Assembly (NCBI GenBank): GCA_020073385.1
Contig: JAIQFH010000059.1
Coordinates: 1 to 42,565, forward strand
Length of the DNA stretch: 42,565 nt
From: Terriglobia bacterium
GTDB lineage: Bacteria > Acidobacteriota > Terriglobia > Terriglobales > Acidobacteriaceae
Direction: 5' to 3'
Shown: piece by piece, positions 17,901 to 26,034 of the stretch
Position numbering within the stretch: the first letter of the stretch is position 1
Layout: every line of letters begins with the position of its first letter
Notes under the pieces: model-generated
Databases searched by the model: none
Seen by the model: the letters and a program-made list of their open reading frames with translations, nothing else
Told to the model about the DNA's origin: nothing
Translations under genes and position numbers: made by a program

Positions 17901-18124
17901 TCCGGCGGCTGGATTGCCAGGTTCTCAAAGAGGATCCTGGCTTGACAGTCATGCGGATATTGCCAGCCTGGCGGGAGGACCTCCACGATCTCACGAAAAA
18001 CCTCCCGAAGCGGACGGGCCGACTGACTTAGGAGTTCGCCCACCTGGTACAGACAGTTCAATTCCTTCGCCCGCTCTTGCAGAGCGTGCAGCATGGTACC
18101 GAATTGAGTTTCGTCAGGTTTCAC
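14954..18124 (-). CDS. GAF / PPDK_N / nucleotidyltransferase fusion protein
   Basis: A 1056-residue cytosolic protein. Residues about 15-140 resemble a GAF sensor (LNCLYQVGELLSQS, then FLKEERKLIGTIAERI), 150-310 are helical, and 335-710 form the ATP-binding domain of pyruvate phosphate dikinase/PEP synthase: GKLGGKSAGL (341-350), VRSSSLLEDRSGSAFSGKY (about 444-462), IMIQEVVG and EFAYDGKDLYLLQCRPQ (about 692-708). A linked segment has LVGPGRWGS (785-793) and THFFQDL. Residues 960-1030 are a Pol-beta-type nucleotidyltransferase: GST..SDIDILLHV (G965-S966, D977, D979) with a third acid near D1022. The swivelling phospho-histidine domain of true dikinases is not visible. GTG start overlaps the upstream stop (GTGA). 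It may be a regulator that phosphorylates or nucleotidylates a partner. Confidence 0.8.
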   Translation of the reverse strand: MKPDETQFGTMLHALQERAKELNCLYQVGELLSQSARPLREVFREIVEVLPPGWQYPHDCQARILFENLAIQPPDFQATRWVQKADIVVQGETVGAVEVYYRSELPRSDEGPFLKEERKLIGTIAERIASAVTQRRLRAAFEGWAAADQVSAQGDWRVVLEFLRETDPALLKRISRKLINHLSWGGVEEAKELLRSGGAILPREPGLATDGNRPLPQDAPGHSSDLTTQALRIAGEHLSETEILNCVTRWIKEDKASFLVRALENQDTSLGEVMECLERYRHIGVEEDELSLYTQKGLRVSLIRRFFSESLDFINVAKRFIDVKDFYDLLGKVIFPPACHGKLGGKSAGLFLAKKIIDKAPEASTLLREVKVPRTWYLTSDWIQDFVHHNDLEDVLNRKYMEIDQVRQEYPHLVALFKRSSFPSEFAKGLALALDDLGDVPLIVRSSSLLEDRSGSAFSGKYKSLFLGNCGSKDERLAALMDAIAEVYASIFGPDPTEYRAERGLLDVHEEMGIMIQEVVGQNVGKYFLPACSGVAFSNNEFRWSARIKREDGLIRLVPGLGTRAVDRVADDYPVLIAPGQPSLCVNVTADEVLRYSPKHIDLINLESNAFETVDVAELLRNSGATYPQIRNLVSLVSHDQIEPIIGPMPDFSSQDAVFTFEGLIRKTPFVSSIRELLHLLQSKLGTPVDMEFAYDGKDLYLLQCRPQSYSADALPVAIPQNLPSDKVIFSATHFVSNGKVPEITHVVYVDLEGYSQLPDQSAMRDVGRAVGRLNKLLPKRQFILVGPGRWGSRGDIKLGVPVTYSDINNAAMLIEVARQRGNYLPELSFGTHFFQDLVEASIRYLPLYPDDPTTVFNELFFRRSRNVLEEVLPEFANLAETLRVTDVPLETGGLILRVLMNADLNQAVGFLSSPQKNIVLVESEAESIDRGTNDHWRWRFRMAQRIATDLDPQKFGVNAFYLIGSTKNATAGPASDIDILLHVQGNEEQTKELMLWLEGWSRCLAEINFLRTGYHSDGLLDVHLVTDKDIKERSSFAVKIDAVTDPARKLAMKDS

Positions 18125-19908
18125 TTTTTCGCTTGGCTCGTTGCGTTCCGGAGGCGCGACAGGATCACTCCCCGCGCCGTCCGCCCATCGACACGCAAAG
18201 AGAGCCGATCGGTCGGTCGCACGTGGCGGATCAATTCTGTCTCATGCACTACAGGCTGCATGTTCAGCCAATCCCAATTGATTCCAAGGTTGCGCCCGTG
18301 TTGCACCATGAAATAGCTTGCCCGAAAGCTCGATAGATTGTGAAAGAAGTGCGAACCCTGACTCAACTCTACATTCATTTCCGGCAGTGTCGCCTCCACA
18401 ATCGCTCTCGCTCCTGAGATCTGGCTCCAGTTCACCGGTATCCCCAGCGATGAATGAGAACTCCCCCAACGGCCGAAACCAATCAGCAGGAAGGGCCGCT
18501 TCTGATCCCGGAGGTCACGGTTGATCGATTCCAATTCTTCTGCGATAGCAGGCGTGTGCAGTGGGGAAAACTTTTCTGGCCGCACGAAGACAATATCCTG
18601 GATATCATCCGCGGTACCGTTGCCCATCACCATGTCCGACGCAACAACAACGCGCGGATCGGAGAGGTCCTTTACTGTGACATCGACCACCTGATCGGAA
18701 ACCACCATGGAACGAACCTGCAGGAAACCCAGTCGTACCCGAGGCCGTTCTCCGAGCCGCCCCTGCAAAGTGATAGCGAACTCGATCTCGACCTTAGCGT
18801 GGACGGCCGTCTCCGCCGCGCTGAGTAGAGTCCTCACTAGGTCATTTAGGGGGAACTGTTCCTGCACAAGGAGCGGAGCGAAATTTAAGACCCGCGGCCC
18901 GCGAGGTCCGATTCCGGGGATCACGCGGTCGCGTTCCGAATCGTAGGTTGAGGCGAGCAAATACAGGGCATCGTCAGCTTCGGCGTCGGCCAGACTCGAG
19001 TGCACCATGTATTCAGTTTCGCTGATTGGATCGTAAGCGGGAGGCTTGCCCATGTTGACGGCCCAAAATTCGGTTTGGGTGCCCTTCAACAGTTCTCCTA
19101 CCGAATCGAAAGGCGGTGGCTTCTTCGGATAGGCAGGTGAAAACGTCCAGGCTATACCGCCGTCGACGATGGTCTTTCCCAACCCGAGTGCTAGCGTGAC
19201 AACGCCCTCTTCAGGACAGGCCGGTTCAAAAGCGTAGAAGTTATAGGAACGTGCGACGCCGGAAATGTCAGGGTAGAAGCGGTCCCCCCGGCGCTGTCCG
19301 ACCACTTCCTGGAGAATAACAGCCATCTTCTCCTGGCCTGGATTTGTCCCAGTAGTACGAAGGTAGTCTCGCGCCTCGCGAAAATAGGTCGACGCATACA
19401 CAAACTTGATAGCCTCCACCAGCCGCCGAAATCGTGTGTCGGGATCGGGCTGGTTGTTGGGGATCATTTTTGTGGCGTAGACGCCGGCAAAGGGACGCTC
19501 CAACGCGTCCTCCAGTAAGCTCGACGACCGGATCGCCAAAGGGCTCTTGACCTGAACAATCAGCGCGCGGAGATCGCCGAGCAGTTCAAACGGAAGCTCG
19601 CTCTTCTGAAAGGCATGGGCGATGCGCTCGTCGGACATTTCGTCGAAGCGTAGATCGCCAAGACTGTTTCGCATCATGAACTCATCGAAGCAGCCCGTCG
19701 CGATGACGGCCATGGTCGGAACATTGATCTCAACATCGGGGAAGGAGGCGGAGTGAATTTGCGCGGCAAGTAGACCTTTGATGAACACCAGTCCACCGGC
19801 CTTGCCACCGATTGCCCCGGAACCGATCTGAGTACAGCGAAACGTGCCATCCCAGAACTTGCGGTCGAAGACCGGCAACTCAGAAACGAGAGGCTTCACG
19901 CTGCTCAT
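18121..19908 (-). CDS. PPDK_N-domain protein (PEP/pyruvate-binding)
   Basis: A 595-residue protein with the nucleotide-binding domain of pyruvate phosphate dikinase/PEP synthase: GAIGGKAGGLVFIKG (31-45), SPLAIRSSSLLEDALERPF (122-140), MAVILQEVVGQ and EIEFAITL followed by LGFLQVRSM. The C-terminal segment (LIGFGRWGSSHSSLGIPVN, GSHFFHNL) is homologous to the region after the PPDK_N domain in the downstream fusion protein, so the two are paralogues. No TSHAA-like phospho-histidine motif or TIM-barrel is present, so it is unlikely to make PEP by itself. The ATG at 19908 follows a strong GGGGAGGAG; a longer frame to 20061 lacks such support. It sits 88 bp after the dehydrogenase and overlaps the next gene by four bases. 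Confidence 0.82.
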   Translation of the reverse strand: MSSVKPLVSELPVFDRKFWDGTFRCTQIGSGAIGGKAGGLVFIKGLLAAQIHSASFPDVEINVPTMAVIATGCFDEFMMRNSLGDLRFDEMSDERIAHAFQKSELPFELLGDLRALIVQVKSPLAIRSSSLLEDALERPFAGVYATKMIPNNQPDPDTRFRRLVEAIKFVYASTYFREARDYLRTTGTNPGQEKMAVILQEVVGQRRGDRFYPDISGVARSYNFYAFEPACPEEGVVTLALGLGKTIVDGGIAWTFSPAYPKKPPPFDSVGELLKGTQTEFWAVNMGKPPAYDPISETEYMVHSSLADAEADDALYLLASTYDSERDRVIPGIGPRGPRVLNFAPLLVQEQFPLNDLVRTLLSAAETAVHAKVEIEFAITLQGRLGERPRVRLGFLQVRSMVVSDQVVDVTVKDLSDPRVVVASDMVMGNGTADDIQDIVFVRPEKFSPLHTPAIAEELESINRDLRDQKRPFLLIGFGRWGSSHSSLGIPVNWSQISGARAIVEATLPEMNVELSQGSHFFHNLSSFRASYFMVQHGRNLGINWDWLNMQPVVHETELIRHVRPTDRLSLRVDGRTARGVILSRLRNATSQAKK

Positions 19909-19996
19909 CGGCTCCTCCCCCTCATCATAGCGAACGCCGGACGTGCAACGCACGGCGCCAAAGTGGGACCATTTTTCGTGAGCTGGCGACCGCCCG

Positions 19997-21361
19997 TTAC
20001 ACCCAGCCGCGTTCGTGACACGCCTTGGCCACTCGACCGATCGCGATGGCGTAAGCAGCATCCCTCATGTACAACTTCTCCCGACGAGCCAGATCGGAGA
20101 CCGCAAAGTACGCCGAGGTCATCTTCACGTCGAGCTTTCCGAGGACTTCGTCTTTCTCCCAGAAGTAGTTCATGTTGCTCTGCACCTGCTCAAAATAGCT
20201 GCAGGTAACGCCGCCCGCGTTCGCCAGAAAATCGGGAATCAGCAAAATGCCGCGTTTCTGAATTTGAGCGTCGGCTTCCGGTGTCGTCGGACCGTTGGCG
20301 CCTTCAGCGATGAGGCGCACGCGGGAGCTAATCCGGCCAACGTTGTCGCCGGTGATCTGGTTTTCCATCGCCGCTGGGATAAGAATGTCGACATCCTGCT
20401 CGATCCATGCCTCTCCCGGGAGCATTTCGTAACCCAGTTCCTTCGCTTTCGCTTTATTGATCCCGCCGAAGTGGTCCGTGATCGATAATAGTTGACCGAG
20501 ATTGATTCCCTCACTCTTCCGGTGGGTGTAGGCACACTGGTCCGCTTGATCCCAGCAGCAGACAGAAATCACTTTTCCTCCCAGCCGCTGGTAGAGTTCA
20601 ATCGCGTAGTGGGCCACATTCCCGAAGCCCTGCACGCTCGCTTGGGTATTCTCGGGGCGGATGCCCAATTCCTTGAGCGCCTCGCGCAGCGTAATCACGA
20701 CCCCATAACCCGTAGCCTCGGTTCGGCCAAGCGAGCCACCCATGCCGACGGGCTTGCCGGTAATGAATCCAGGAAAACGGCCGCCGTGGATCTTCTCAAA
20801 TTCGTCGAGCATCCAGAGCATATGTTGCGAGTCAGTCATTACGTCCGGAGCCGGTACGTCGGTCACCGGACCGACCTCTCTTGCTACCTGCCGCACCCAG
20901 CCCCGGCAAATCTGCTCTTGCTCCCGTGCACTTAAATTATGCGGGTCACAAATTACTCCGCCCTTCGCTCCACCCAGCGGAATATCCACCACAGCACACT
21001 TCCACGTCATCCACATCGAGAGTGCCCGGACCGTATCGATCGTCTCTTGCGGGTGGAAACGAATGCCACCCTTTCCCGGTCCCCGGGCATCGTTGTGTTG
21101 CACCCGGAAGCCACGGAAAATCTTAACTATCCCGTCGTCCATGCGCACTGGGATAGCAAATTGGAACTCGCGCAGAGGATACCGGAGGAGATCCTTGGTA
21201 GCCGCGTCAAGGCCCAGATATTCGGCTACCTTGTCGAACTGAGCCTGTGCGATCTGAAATGAATTGAACGCTTTGGAAGACCTTTTCGCGGGTGGCCCAG
21301 GAGCCGCTTTCGAGACTTCATTATCGGCATTGACCGGTTCCGTCAGTACGCTCTGCGGCAT
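19997..21361 (-). CDS. gdhA: Glutamate dehydrogenase
   Basis: A 454-residue enzyme of the Glu/Leu/Phe/Val dehydrogenase family, interconverting glutamate and 2-oxoglutarate plus ammonia with NAD(P)H in the cytosol. Key residues are seen: K97 and K121 in GPGKGGIRFHP and WMTWKCAVV, the catalytic K133 in PLGGAKGGV, and D173 in VPAPDVMTD. The Rossmann segment ASVQGFGNVAHYA binds the cofactor, and IAEGANGPTTPEAD is characteristic of the hexameric type. ATG at 21361 follows AAGGAG with good spacing; a TTG at 21394 adds 11 residues without support. It leads the operon with the two PPDK_N genes, suggesting these act on nitrogen/carbon balance or on the enzyme itself. Confidence 0.93.
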   Translation of the reverse strand: MPQSVLTEPVNADNEVSKAAPGPPAKRSSKAFNSFQIAQAQFDKVAEYLGLDAATKDLLRYPLREFQFAIPVRMDDGIVKIFRGFRVQHNDARGPGKGGIRFHPQETIDTVRALSMWMTWKCAVVDIPLGGAKGGVICDPHNLSAREQEQICRGWVRQVAREVGPVTDVPAPDVMTDSQHMLWMLDEFEKIHGGRFPGFITGKPVGMGGSLGRTEATGYGVVITLREALKELGIRPENTQASVQGFGNVAHYAIELYQRLGGKVISVCCWDQADQCAYTHRKSEGINLGQLLSITDHFGGINKAKAKELGYEMLPGEAWIEQDVDILIPAAMENQITGDNVGRISSRVRLIAEGANGPTTPEADAQIQKRGILLIPDFLANAGGVTCSYFEQVQSNMNYFWEKDEVLGKLDVKMTSAYFAVSDLARREKLYMRDAAYAIAIGRVAKACHERGWV

Positions 21362-21785
21362 CGTTTTCTCCTTGTCCTTCAGCGAGCTATTCAATTATCT
21401 CTCCCGCAATGGGAGGACGCACTGTGATCGAGCGCACATCGATTGGTGATCCGTTACTAAGGACGCAGCTGAGGACCGGGTTCTTCCCTGTTTGGAGTCT
21501 CCTCTTCACCGTCACACCTGGGCAGCCAGTTCCGCAACCGACCGTCCACGGTTGAGGTCTAAATCGATATGGGCCGACTCGTACGCTAAGAGCCTTCTCT
21601 CGCCAGGAGAGTTGACGAAGCGGGGCCAAGTCCTGCGTCAGTTCCACGGTCCCCCAGGTACTTCGCTTGGTAGTTGCGAACCGCGGAAATAGCGCATGTG
21701 GAAGAACTGAAGGCGGTTGCGGGGGACAGACTTCACTCCCATAGCTCCTCACTCGTCAACGGCTCGTGTTACGGGTGGATATTCG
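21362..21785. other. Stretch upstream of gdhA without a supported gene
   Basis: It must hold the gdhA promoter, but no clear promoter or operator was seen. On the minus strand, frames such as LLAYESAHIDLDLNRGRSV (near 21540-21600) look coding-like but end quickly and could not be assigned. Confidence 0.35.
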
Positions 21786-22225
21786 TCAACTGAATAGTTC
21801 ATGTCGTGCAGTCTCGCGGATCGCCACCACGGAAGGATGTTTCAGCTTTCGCTCTACAGAGATCGCATAGAAGCGATTCCGTACGGCTTCAGCACGTCCC
21901 ACCACCCGAAGCTTGCGTTCTCTGCGAAAAAGTTTATCGAGGACCGACGGAACCGCGAAGATGCCTGCCCCGGTTTCCCCGAAGCGGCGCAACAGGGCGA
22001 AATCTTCGAACTGTCCAACCACAAAGGGTCGAATCTGCTGGGCGTCAAACCATTGATCCAGCGCACGACGAACGTTGGTGTTGTCAGCTGGAAGTAACAA
22101 TGGGCGTCGTGAAGCACCTTCGGGAATCTGCCCGAATATTTCTTGGATAATTCACGAGTCGCGGAAAACGTCATACCGCACTCGCCAAGCAGGTGGTTGT
22201 AGGCACGGACCTTTGCATAGCGCTG
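21786..22225 (-). pseudogene. nhaR: NhaR-like LysR regulator remnant
   Basis: The open frame 21786-22100 reads LLPADNTNVRRALDQWFDAQ, FEDFALLRRFGETGAGIFAV and GRAEAVRNRFYAISVERKLK, the C-terminal effector domain of NhaR-type LysR regulators (activators of sodium/proton antiporter genes). In the adjacent frame just upstream, VRAYNHLLGECGMTFSAT and LSKKYSGRFPKVLHDA continue the same domain, so a frameshift near 22100 splits it. The N-terminal helix-turn-helix is missing: nothing similar is found above about 22225. It is a dead remnant; no antiporter gene accompanies it. Confidence 0.7.
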
Positions 22226-22884
22226 CAGTCAAAACGGCAGGCTAGCCCACGAGGTCCATCGGCGGATGGTCCCCGGAGCCAACCGTTCGTTGCACCCGGA
22301 GCGTTCCACAGAAACTGCACGGCGGTGTAGTGAGCCGGGACAATTCCATTCCCGATGCCATTGGACAACTCAATAAGAATGCAGCGGAACTCGAAGCATT
22401 CGCATAGAACGTTCTTACAAGGTCAGCATTGCACCGCGAACAACCCCAAGCTTGTGAGAAAGGAAGACTGAATTCGTTTCGGCTGCAAACCATAACCGGG
22501 AGTGGGAGGCCTCTCATATGTGGTTCCGCTAGTCTGATCAGACTGACGTAGTCACGGAGTGAGTGTTGACTTGATCCTGTTGCGCAAGAACTGGCTTCCC
22601 CGAACTTAACGGAATCTGCGAACTAACAGCGTATGCCGATCCGAGCGATAGAGGCCGAGCACATACAGCGCGGCCTTCCCTTTTGTCGAATAGATCACTT
22701 GAACCGCGTTGTCTGATTCACCACTTTAGATGTCGTCGGCTTAGCATCGCACTGGCGGATTACGCCAATTTACTTTGTAAAACGCGCCATCGTCGGACAC
22801 CGCATAAATGCAATCTGATGTTCGTCAGCTGTCCGGGGTATTCCAATTCAGGTGTGCGCGGAGATTCCGCAATCAGAGTCGGCC
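22226..22884. other. Decayed intergenic stretch
   Basis: No gene is supported. On the minus strand near 22620-22700 the frame STKGKAALYVLGLYRSDRH gives a coding-like but unassigned fragment. Frequent stops in all frames suit a gene graveyard. Confidence 0.35.
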
Positions 22885-22990
22885 GATCAAATGTGACTAC
22901 CTCACTTTTCTCGGCGTTCACGTGCATCGGGACTCGCCCCCGCGGTTTGCCCTGGCTGCTGTGGCCGGTCACTGCGTAACGCTAGTCAAG
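22885..22990 (-). pseudogene. MobF (TrwC/TraI) relaxase remnant, copy 2
   Basis: The minus strand reads YAVTGHSSQGK followed by a divergent RGRVPMHVNAE, matching the same helicase motif seen in copy 1 (YAVT/SHSSQGQTAERVLIHVD). The nucleotides around it (CCTGGCTGCTGTGGC, then GTCAAGGTGCGGG) are shared with copy 1, so the two derive from one sequence. It abuts repeat copy C. Confidence 0.65.
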
Positions 22991-23004
22991 GTGCGGGCGT
23001 TCGA

Positions 23005-23172
23005 AGGAATGATTTCCAATCAGTCGGTTTTAGCCTTAACGGATCGCACTTGGGCCTTGAAAAGCTGCATGTCACTCATTCCAAAAGGGAAAGAGAATCC
23101 CTGAAAGTGCGCTCCAAATTCTATGCAACTTGTTTATTTTCAATAGCATGGCGGAGAGAGTGGGATTCTCTT
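23005..23172. repeat. Dispersed att-like repeat, partial copy C
   Basis: Corresponds to the central part of copies A and B in the same orientation: TTCCAATCAGTCGGTTTTAG, GCCTTAACGGATCGCAC, GCATGTCACTCATTCCAAA and GGCGGAGAGAGTGGGATTC, after which similarity stops inside the tRNA-like block. Truncation at the tRNA-like block is what a crossover or insertion at an attachment core would leave. Confidence 0.75.
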
Positions 23173-23629
23173 GCCACCGATTCTGCTATCTAGCTGTGAT
23201 GCCTACACTTGCCTGATAATACGCTTTGTTTTAGAGGCTTACAAGCGAATCTGATCTTCGGCTACAGTTTCTATAGTTTCTCTTATTCGCTAGAGTTCCG
23301 CGTAAAACGGTATCAGCGGTATCAGCCCTAGGCTCTGCCGCGCGGTCTGAAATCCCAGAGTGGATTCGTGTTGCATTCGCTCAGCATAGCGTTGCTTGAT
23401 CGACGTGTCAGTTGTCGGAGGGGGTTATACATTGGGGGAAAAATTCGGCTACACCCCCCTCCCAACTCTCCGATCGCCGTGCTACTGGTTTGCGCTGGTT
23501 TGTGCTGATTTCCCAGGGTCACGAGGGCGAGACACACCACGGAGTTTCAGCAAACCGTGGTGCCAGTCTTCTAGTTGCTACCAAGGAAAATGACAGTTGG
23601 CCCAACTCTGTGTTCGAACTCCGTAGGAG
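23173..23629. other. Intergenic stretch with a tandem 8-bp motif
   Basis: No gene is supported. GGTATCAG occurs at 23309-23316 and 23318-23325; its complement CTGATACC is also doubled at 35053-35071. Nothing else stands out. Confidence 0.35.
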
Positions 23630-25780
23630 CTAATGCGTCTGAATGTCTTCGAGCAAGACTACATCTCGGGTCACTTGCCCGCGCGCTAGAAACAGATGCT
23701 GGTGATCTCTCGACCAGCTAAAGTCGAAAATCTGTCCGGCGTTGAACTTTGTTAGTTGCCTTGCGGCCCCGCTCATTATCGGCTGTTCCCACAAATTCGT
23801 CGCATCGTTCCGAGTAAGCAGGTATTGCAAAGAGTCGCCCTTGGGAGACCACCTCAAGGACCCTAGAAAACCGGGGACGCGAAACGTCGCGACTGGAGCG
23901 CCTCCATCATCGGCGGGAATGACTGCGAGGGCTACCAGTGGTGGATCGTATTGTTGATAGGGATAGGCGAGAAGCTTACCGTCAGGTGAAACGGTCAGAT
24001 TCCCGAACAGCGTGTCACCAAGAACGTCTGCAACATCTGAAGTCGTTCCATCGTCAACCAGGATTCGTCGAATCTTCTCGGGATGGGCCAGGTTCAAGTA
24101 GTAGATGCGCCGTCCGTCTGGTGAGCACGCTGGAAACATAACGTCTCCACTAGCCATCGTCTTGGGGCTGGAACCGTCTTCGCGGAGTCGGGTTAGTACC
24201 GACGACCCCTTCTTATTCTCGACCGTGAGCACGGAGTCACCGCAGGGCTCAATCCATTCCGGGTCCTGAAGCTGAGCGAATGGCGAGCGGTTTGTCCCGT
24301 CTTTCCCGACCGTCCAAACGGAATTGCCCCGCGCCAGGAGCCTATCATTCGAAAGTTCACGAACCTGAAAAAAAGATGGCTCGCCTGACGTCAATTGAAC
24401 CGGGTGAGAAAGGTCGCTCGCTCCGGCCTGCCATAGATTCGAAACGATGCTGCTGACGATCGTGGCAAGTTTAGTGCCGTCCGCGGTTAGATCGATTGCA
24501 GAGCTATAGTCACTCAGATCATTCGTAAATCGGCGAGCCTTTCCGTCTGGATAGGAGATCGACCACAACTGGCCGCGATGGGTGTTCGCATCTTCTAATG
24601 TGAGCAGCAGTTCCTTGCCTCCGCGCATCCACAAAGGGCGTCCAATCGCTCCTTGCGATGAATAGATCTCTGTAACATGGGCATCCGTTAAAGAAACGAC
24701 GTCCAAAACAAAACGCGATTGTTCACCGATCAAATGCAGCGGCAGGGCGACTACGTCATTATTCGGGGACCACGTGGCACCGGCTTCATATACCTGATGC
24801 CCCGAGATCGAGAGTAGAAGATGGTCATTCGTTCCGTTCGCATTTGCGATGCGCAGCTCGGTGATGTTGCGAGGAGGATAACCTCGCGTGAAGACGAACT
24901 GCCTGCCATCCGGGGAGAAGCTAACGGTCGAATCTGCGTCACGGATGAGTTGCTCCACTGCCCCCCCTTTTGCAGGGATTCTACACAGATAACCGAAAAC
25001 TGGATTTGTCTTCTCAGATCGCACGAAGTAGACAAAATTGCCATCCGGCGAGAACGCTATGCCCGGGATATTGACTGTATCGGGAGCTAAAAGTTGAGAC
25101 TCAATGCCTGTTGCGATCTCCCGGATCCATAAGCTTTGATGAAGTCCATCTTGGAGAGCAAATGCCACTCGGCTGCCGTCGGGCGAAATTGCCATGTAAC
25201 GAATTCTTCCGTTTTGAGTGAGCCGCGTGAAGTGCACACTCTGAAGCTGCAGGACGTGTGGGCGGTGCAGGATCCATCCCCCAAACAGGAAAATTGCAAA
25301 GGAGGCCAGCAAGAATGCTGCCAGATGCCTCTTTCTTACCCAACGAGCCTGACCGCCATTTCCTGCAGACCCGGACTGGGTTGATACTTTATCGCTCGCG
25401 GTCGCGGAGGCAGAGACAGCGCCGGAGCCGTTCGAATTGACAGGAGCGATAAAGCGGTAGCCCCGGCGGGGTATCGTTTCAATGAAAACAGGCTTATCCG
25501 GTGAATCTCCTAGTGCGTAGCGCAACTTCTTGACAGCCGTGTTCAGGCCCTTGTCAAAGTCGACGTAAGTACCATCAGGCCACAATCGTCTCTGCAAATC
25601 CTCTCGTAAGACGATCTCTCCGGGATGTTCCAGAAGGAGGAGAAGAAGTTGCAGGGGCTTTTCTTGCACTCGAAGTGGCGAACCTCGCTTAAAAAGCTCG
25701 CCGGACTCGCATTCCACTTCGAAAGTGCCGAAGGAAAGTCTGCCTTGCCGCTGACCAACCGCCACAGCCCACGCCCCCAC
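23630..25780 (-). CDS. CadC-like winged-helix / TolB propeller protein
   Basis: A 716-residue membrane-anchored transcription regulator. Residues about 15-112 form an OmpR/PhoB-type winged helix (FGTFEVECESGELFKRG, LVL-type helices, REDLQRRLWPDGTYVDFD, GLNTAVKKLRYALGD, IETIPRRGYRFIAPV). A linker and a single membrane helix follow (LAAFLLASFAIFLFGGWIL). The remainder is a propeller of TolB/WD40-like blades: MAISPDGRSVAFA-like repeats such as AISPDGSRVAFAL, AFSPDGNFVYFV, SFSPDGRQFVFTR and TVSPDGKLLAYPY. This suggests direct coupling of an envelope signal to promoter binding as in CadC/ToxR. GTG at 25780 is the likely start but the N-terminus is uncertain. Target genes are not evident; the HAF gene is divergent. 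Confidence 0.85.
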   Translation of the reverse strand: MGAWAVAVGQRQGRLSFGTFEVECESGELFKRGSPLRVQEKPLQLLLLLLEHPGEIVLREDLQRRLWPDGTYVDFDKGLNTAVKKLRYALGDSPDKPVFIETIPRRGYRFIAPVNSNGSGAVSASATASDKVSTQSGSAGNGGQARWVRKRHLAAFLLASFAIFLFGGWILHRPHVLQLQSVHFTRLTQNGRIRYMAISPDGSRVAFALQDGLHQSLWIREIATGIESQLLAPDTVNIPGIAFSPDGNFVYFVRSEKTNPVFGYLCRIPAKGGAVEQLIRDADSTVSFSPDGRQFVFTRGYPPRNITELRIANANGTNDHLLLSISGHQVYEAGATWSPNNDVVALPLHLIGEQSRFVLDVVSLTDAHVTEIYSSQGAIGRPLWMRGGKELLLTLEDANTHRGQLWSISYPDGKARRFTNDLSDYSSAIDLTADGTKLATIVSSIVSNLWQAGASDLSHPVQLTSGEPSFFQVRELSNDRLLARGNSVWTVGKDGTNRSPFAQLQDPEWIEPCGDSVLTVENKKGSSVLTRLREDGSSPKTMASGDVMFPACSPDGRRIYYLNLAHPEKIRRILVDDGTTSDVADVLGDTLFGNLTVSPDGKLLAYPYQQYDPPLVALAVIPADDGGAPVATFRVPGFLGSLRWSPKGDSLQYLLTRNDATNLWEQPIMSGAARQLTKFNAGQIFDFSWSRDHQHLFLARGQVTRDVVLLEDIQTH

Positions 25781-26034
25781 GCGCGTTCCGGCAAGTCTAG
25801 CACGCCGGAGGTCAGTTCACCATTTCGCGTAAACCGAACGGTCTGCTCCACTTCCCGGTTCACACAAAGTTCACCAGAAGTTGGTTTGACGAACGTTTCG
25901 CTGCTGATCAATCATCCGCCGCAAAGCTCGACAGAAATGGTCAGGCTGGCTTGCGACGCGGGTAGAACCAGGGCCCCCAAGCACCGCCGCCGAGCTCCCA
26001 GCGTGGACTCGTCCGATTGGAACGGAGAGACCCA

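Noticed and set aside
21387..21752. 121-codon minus-strand frame upstream of gdhA
   Set aside because: Overlaps the gdhA start region, no motif recognised.
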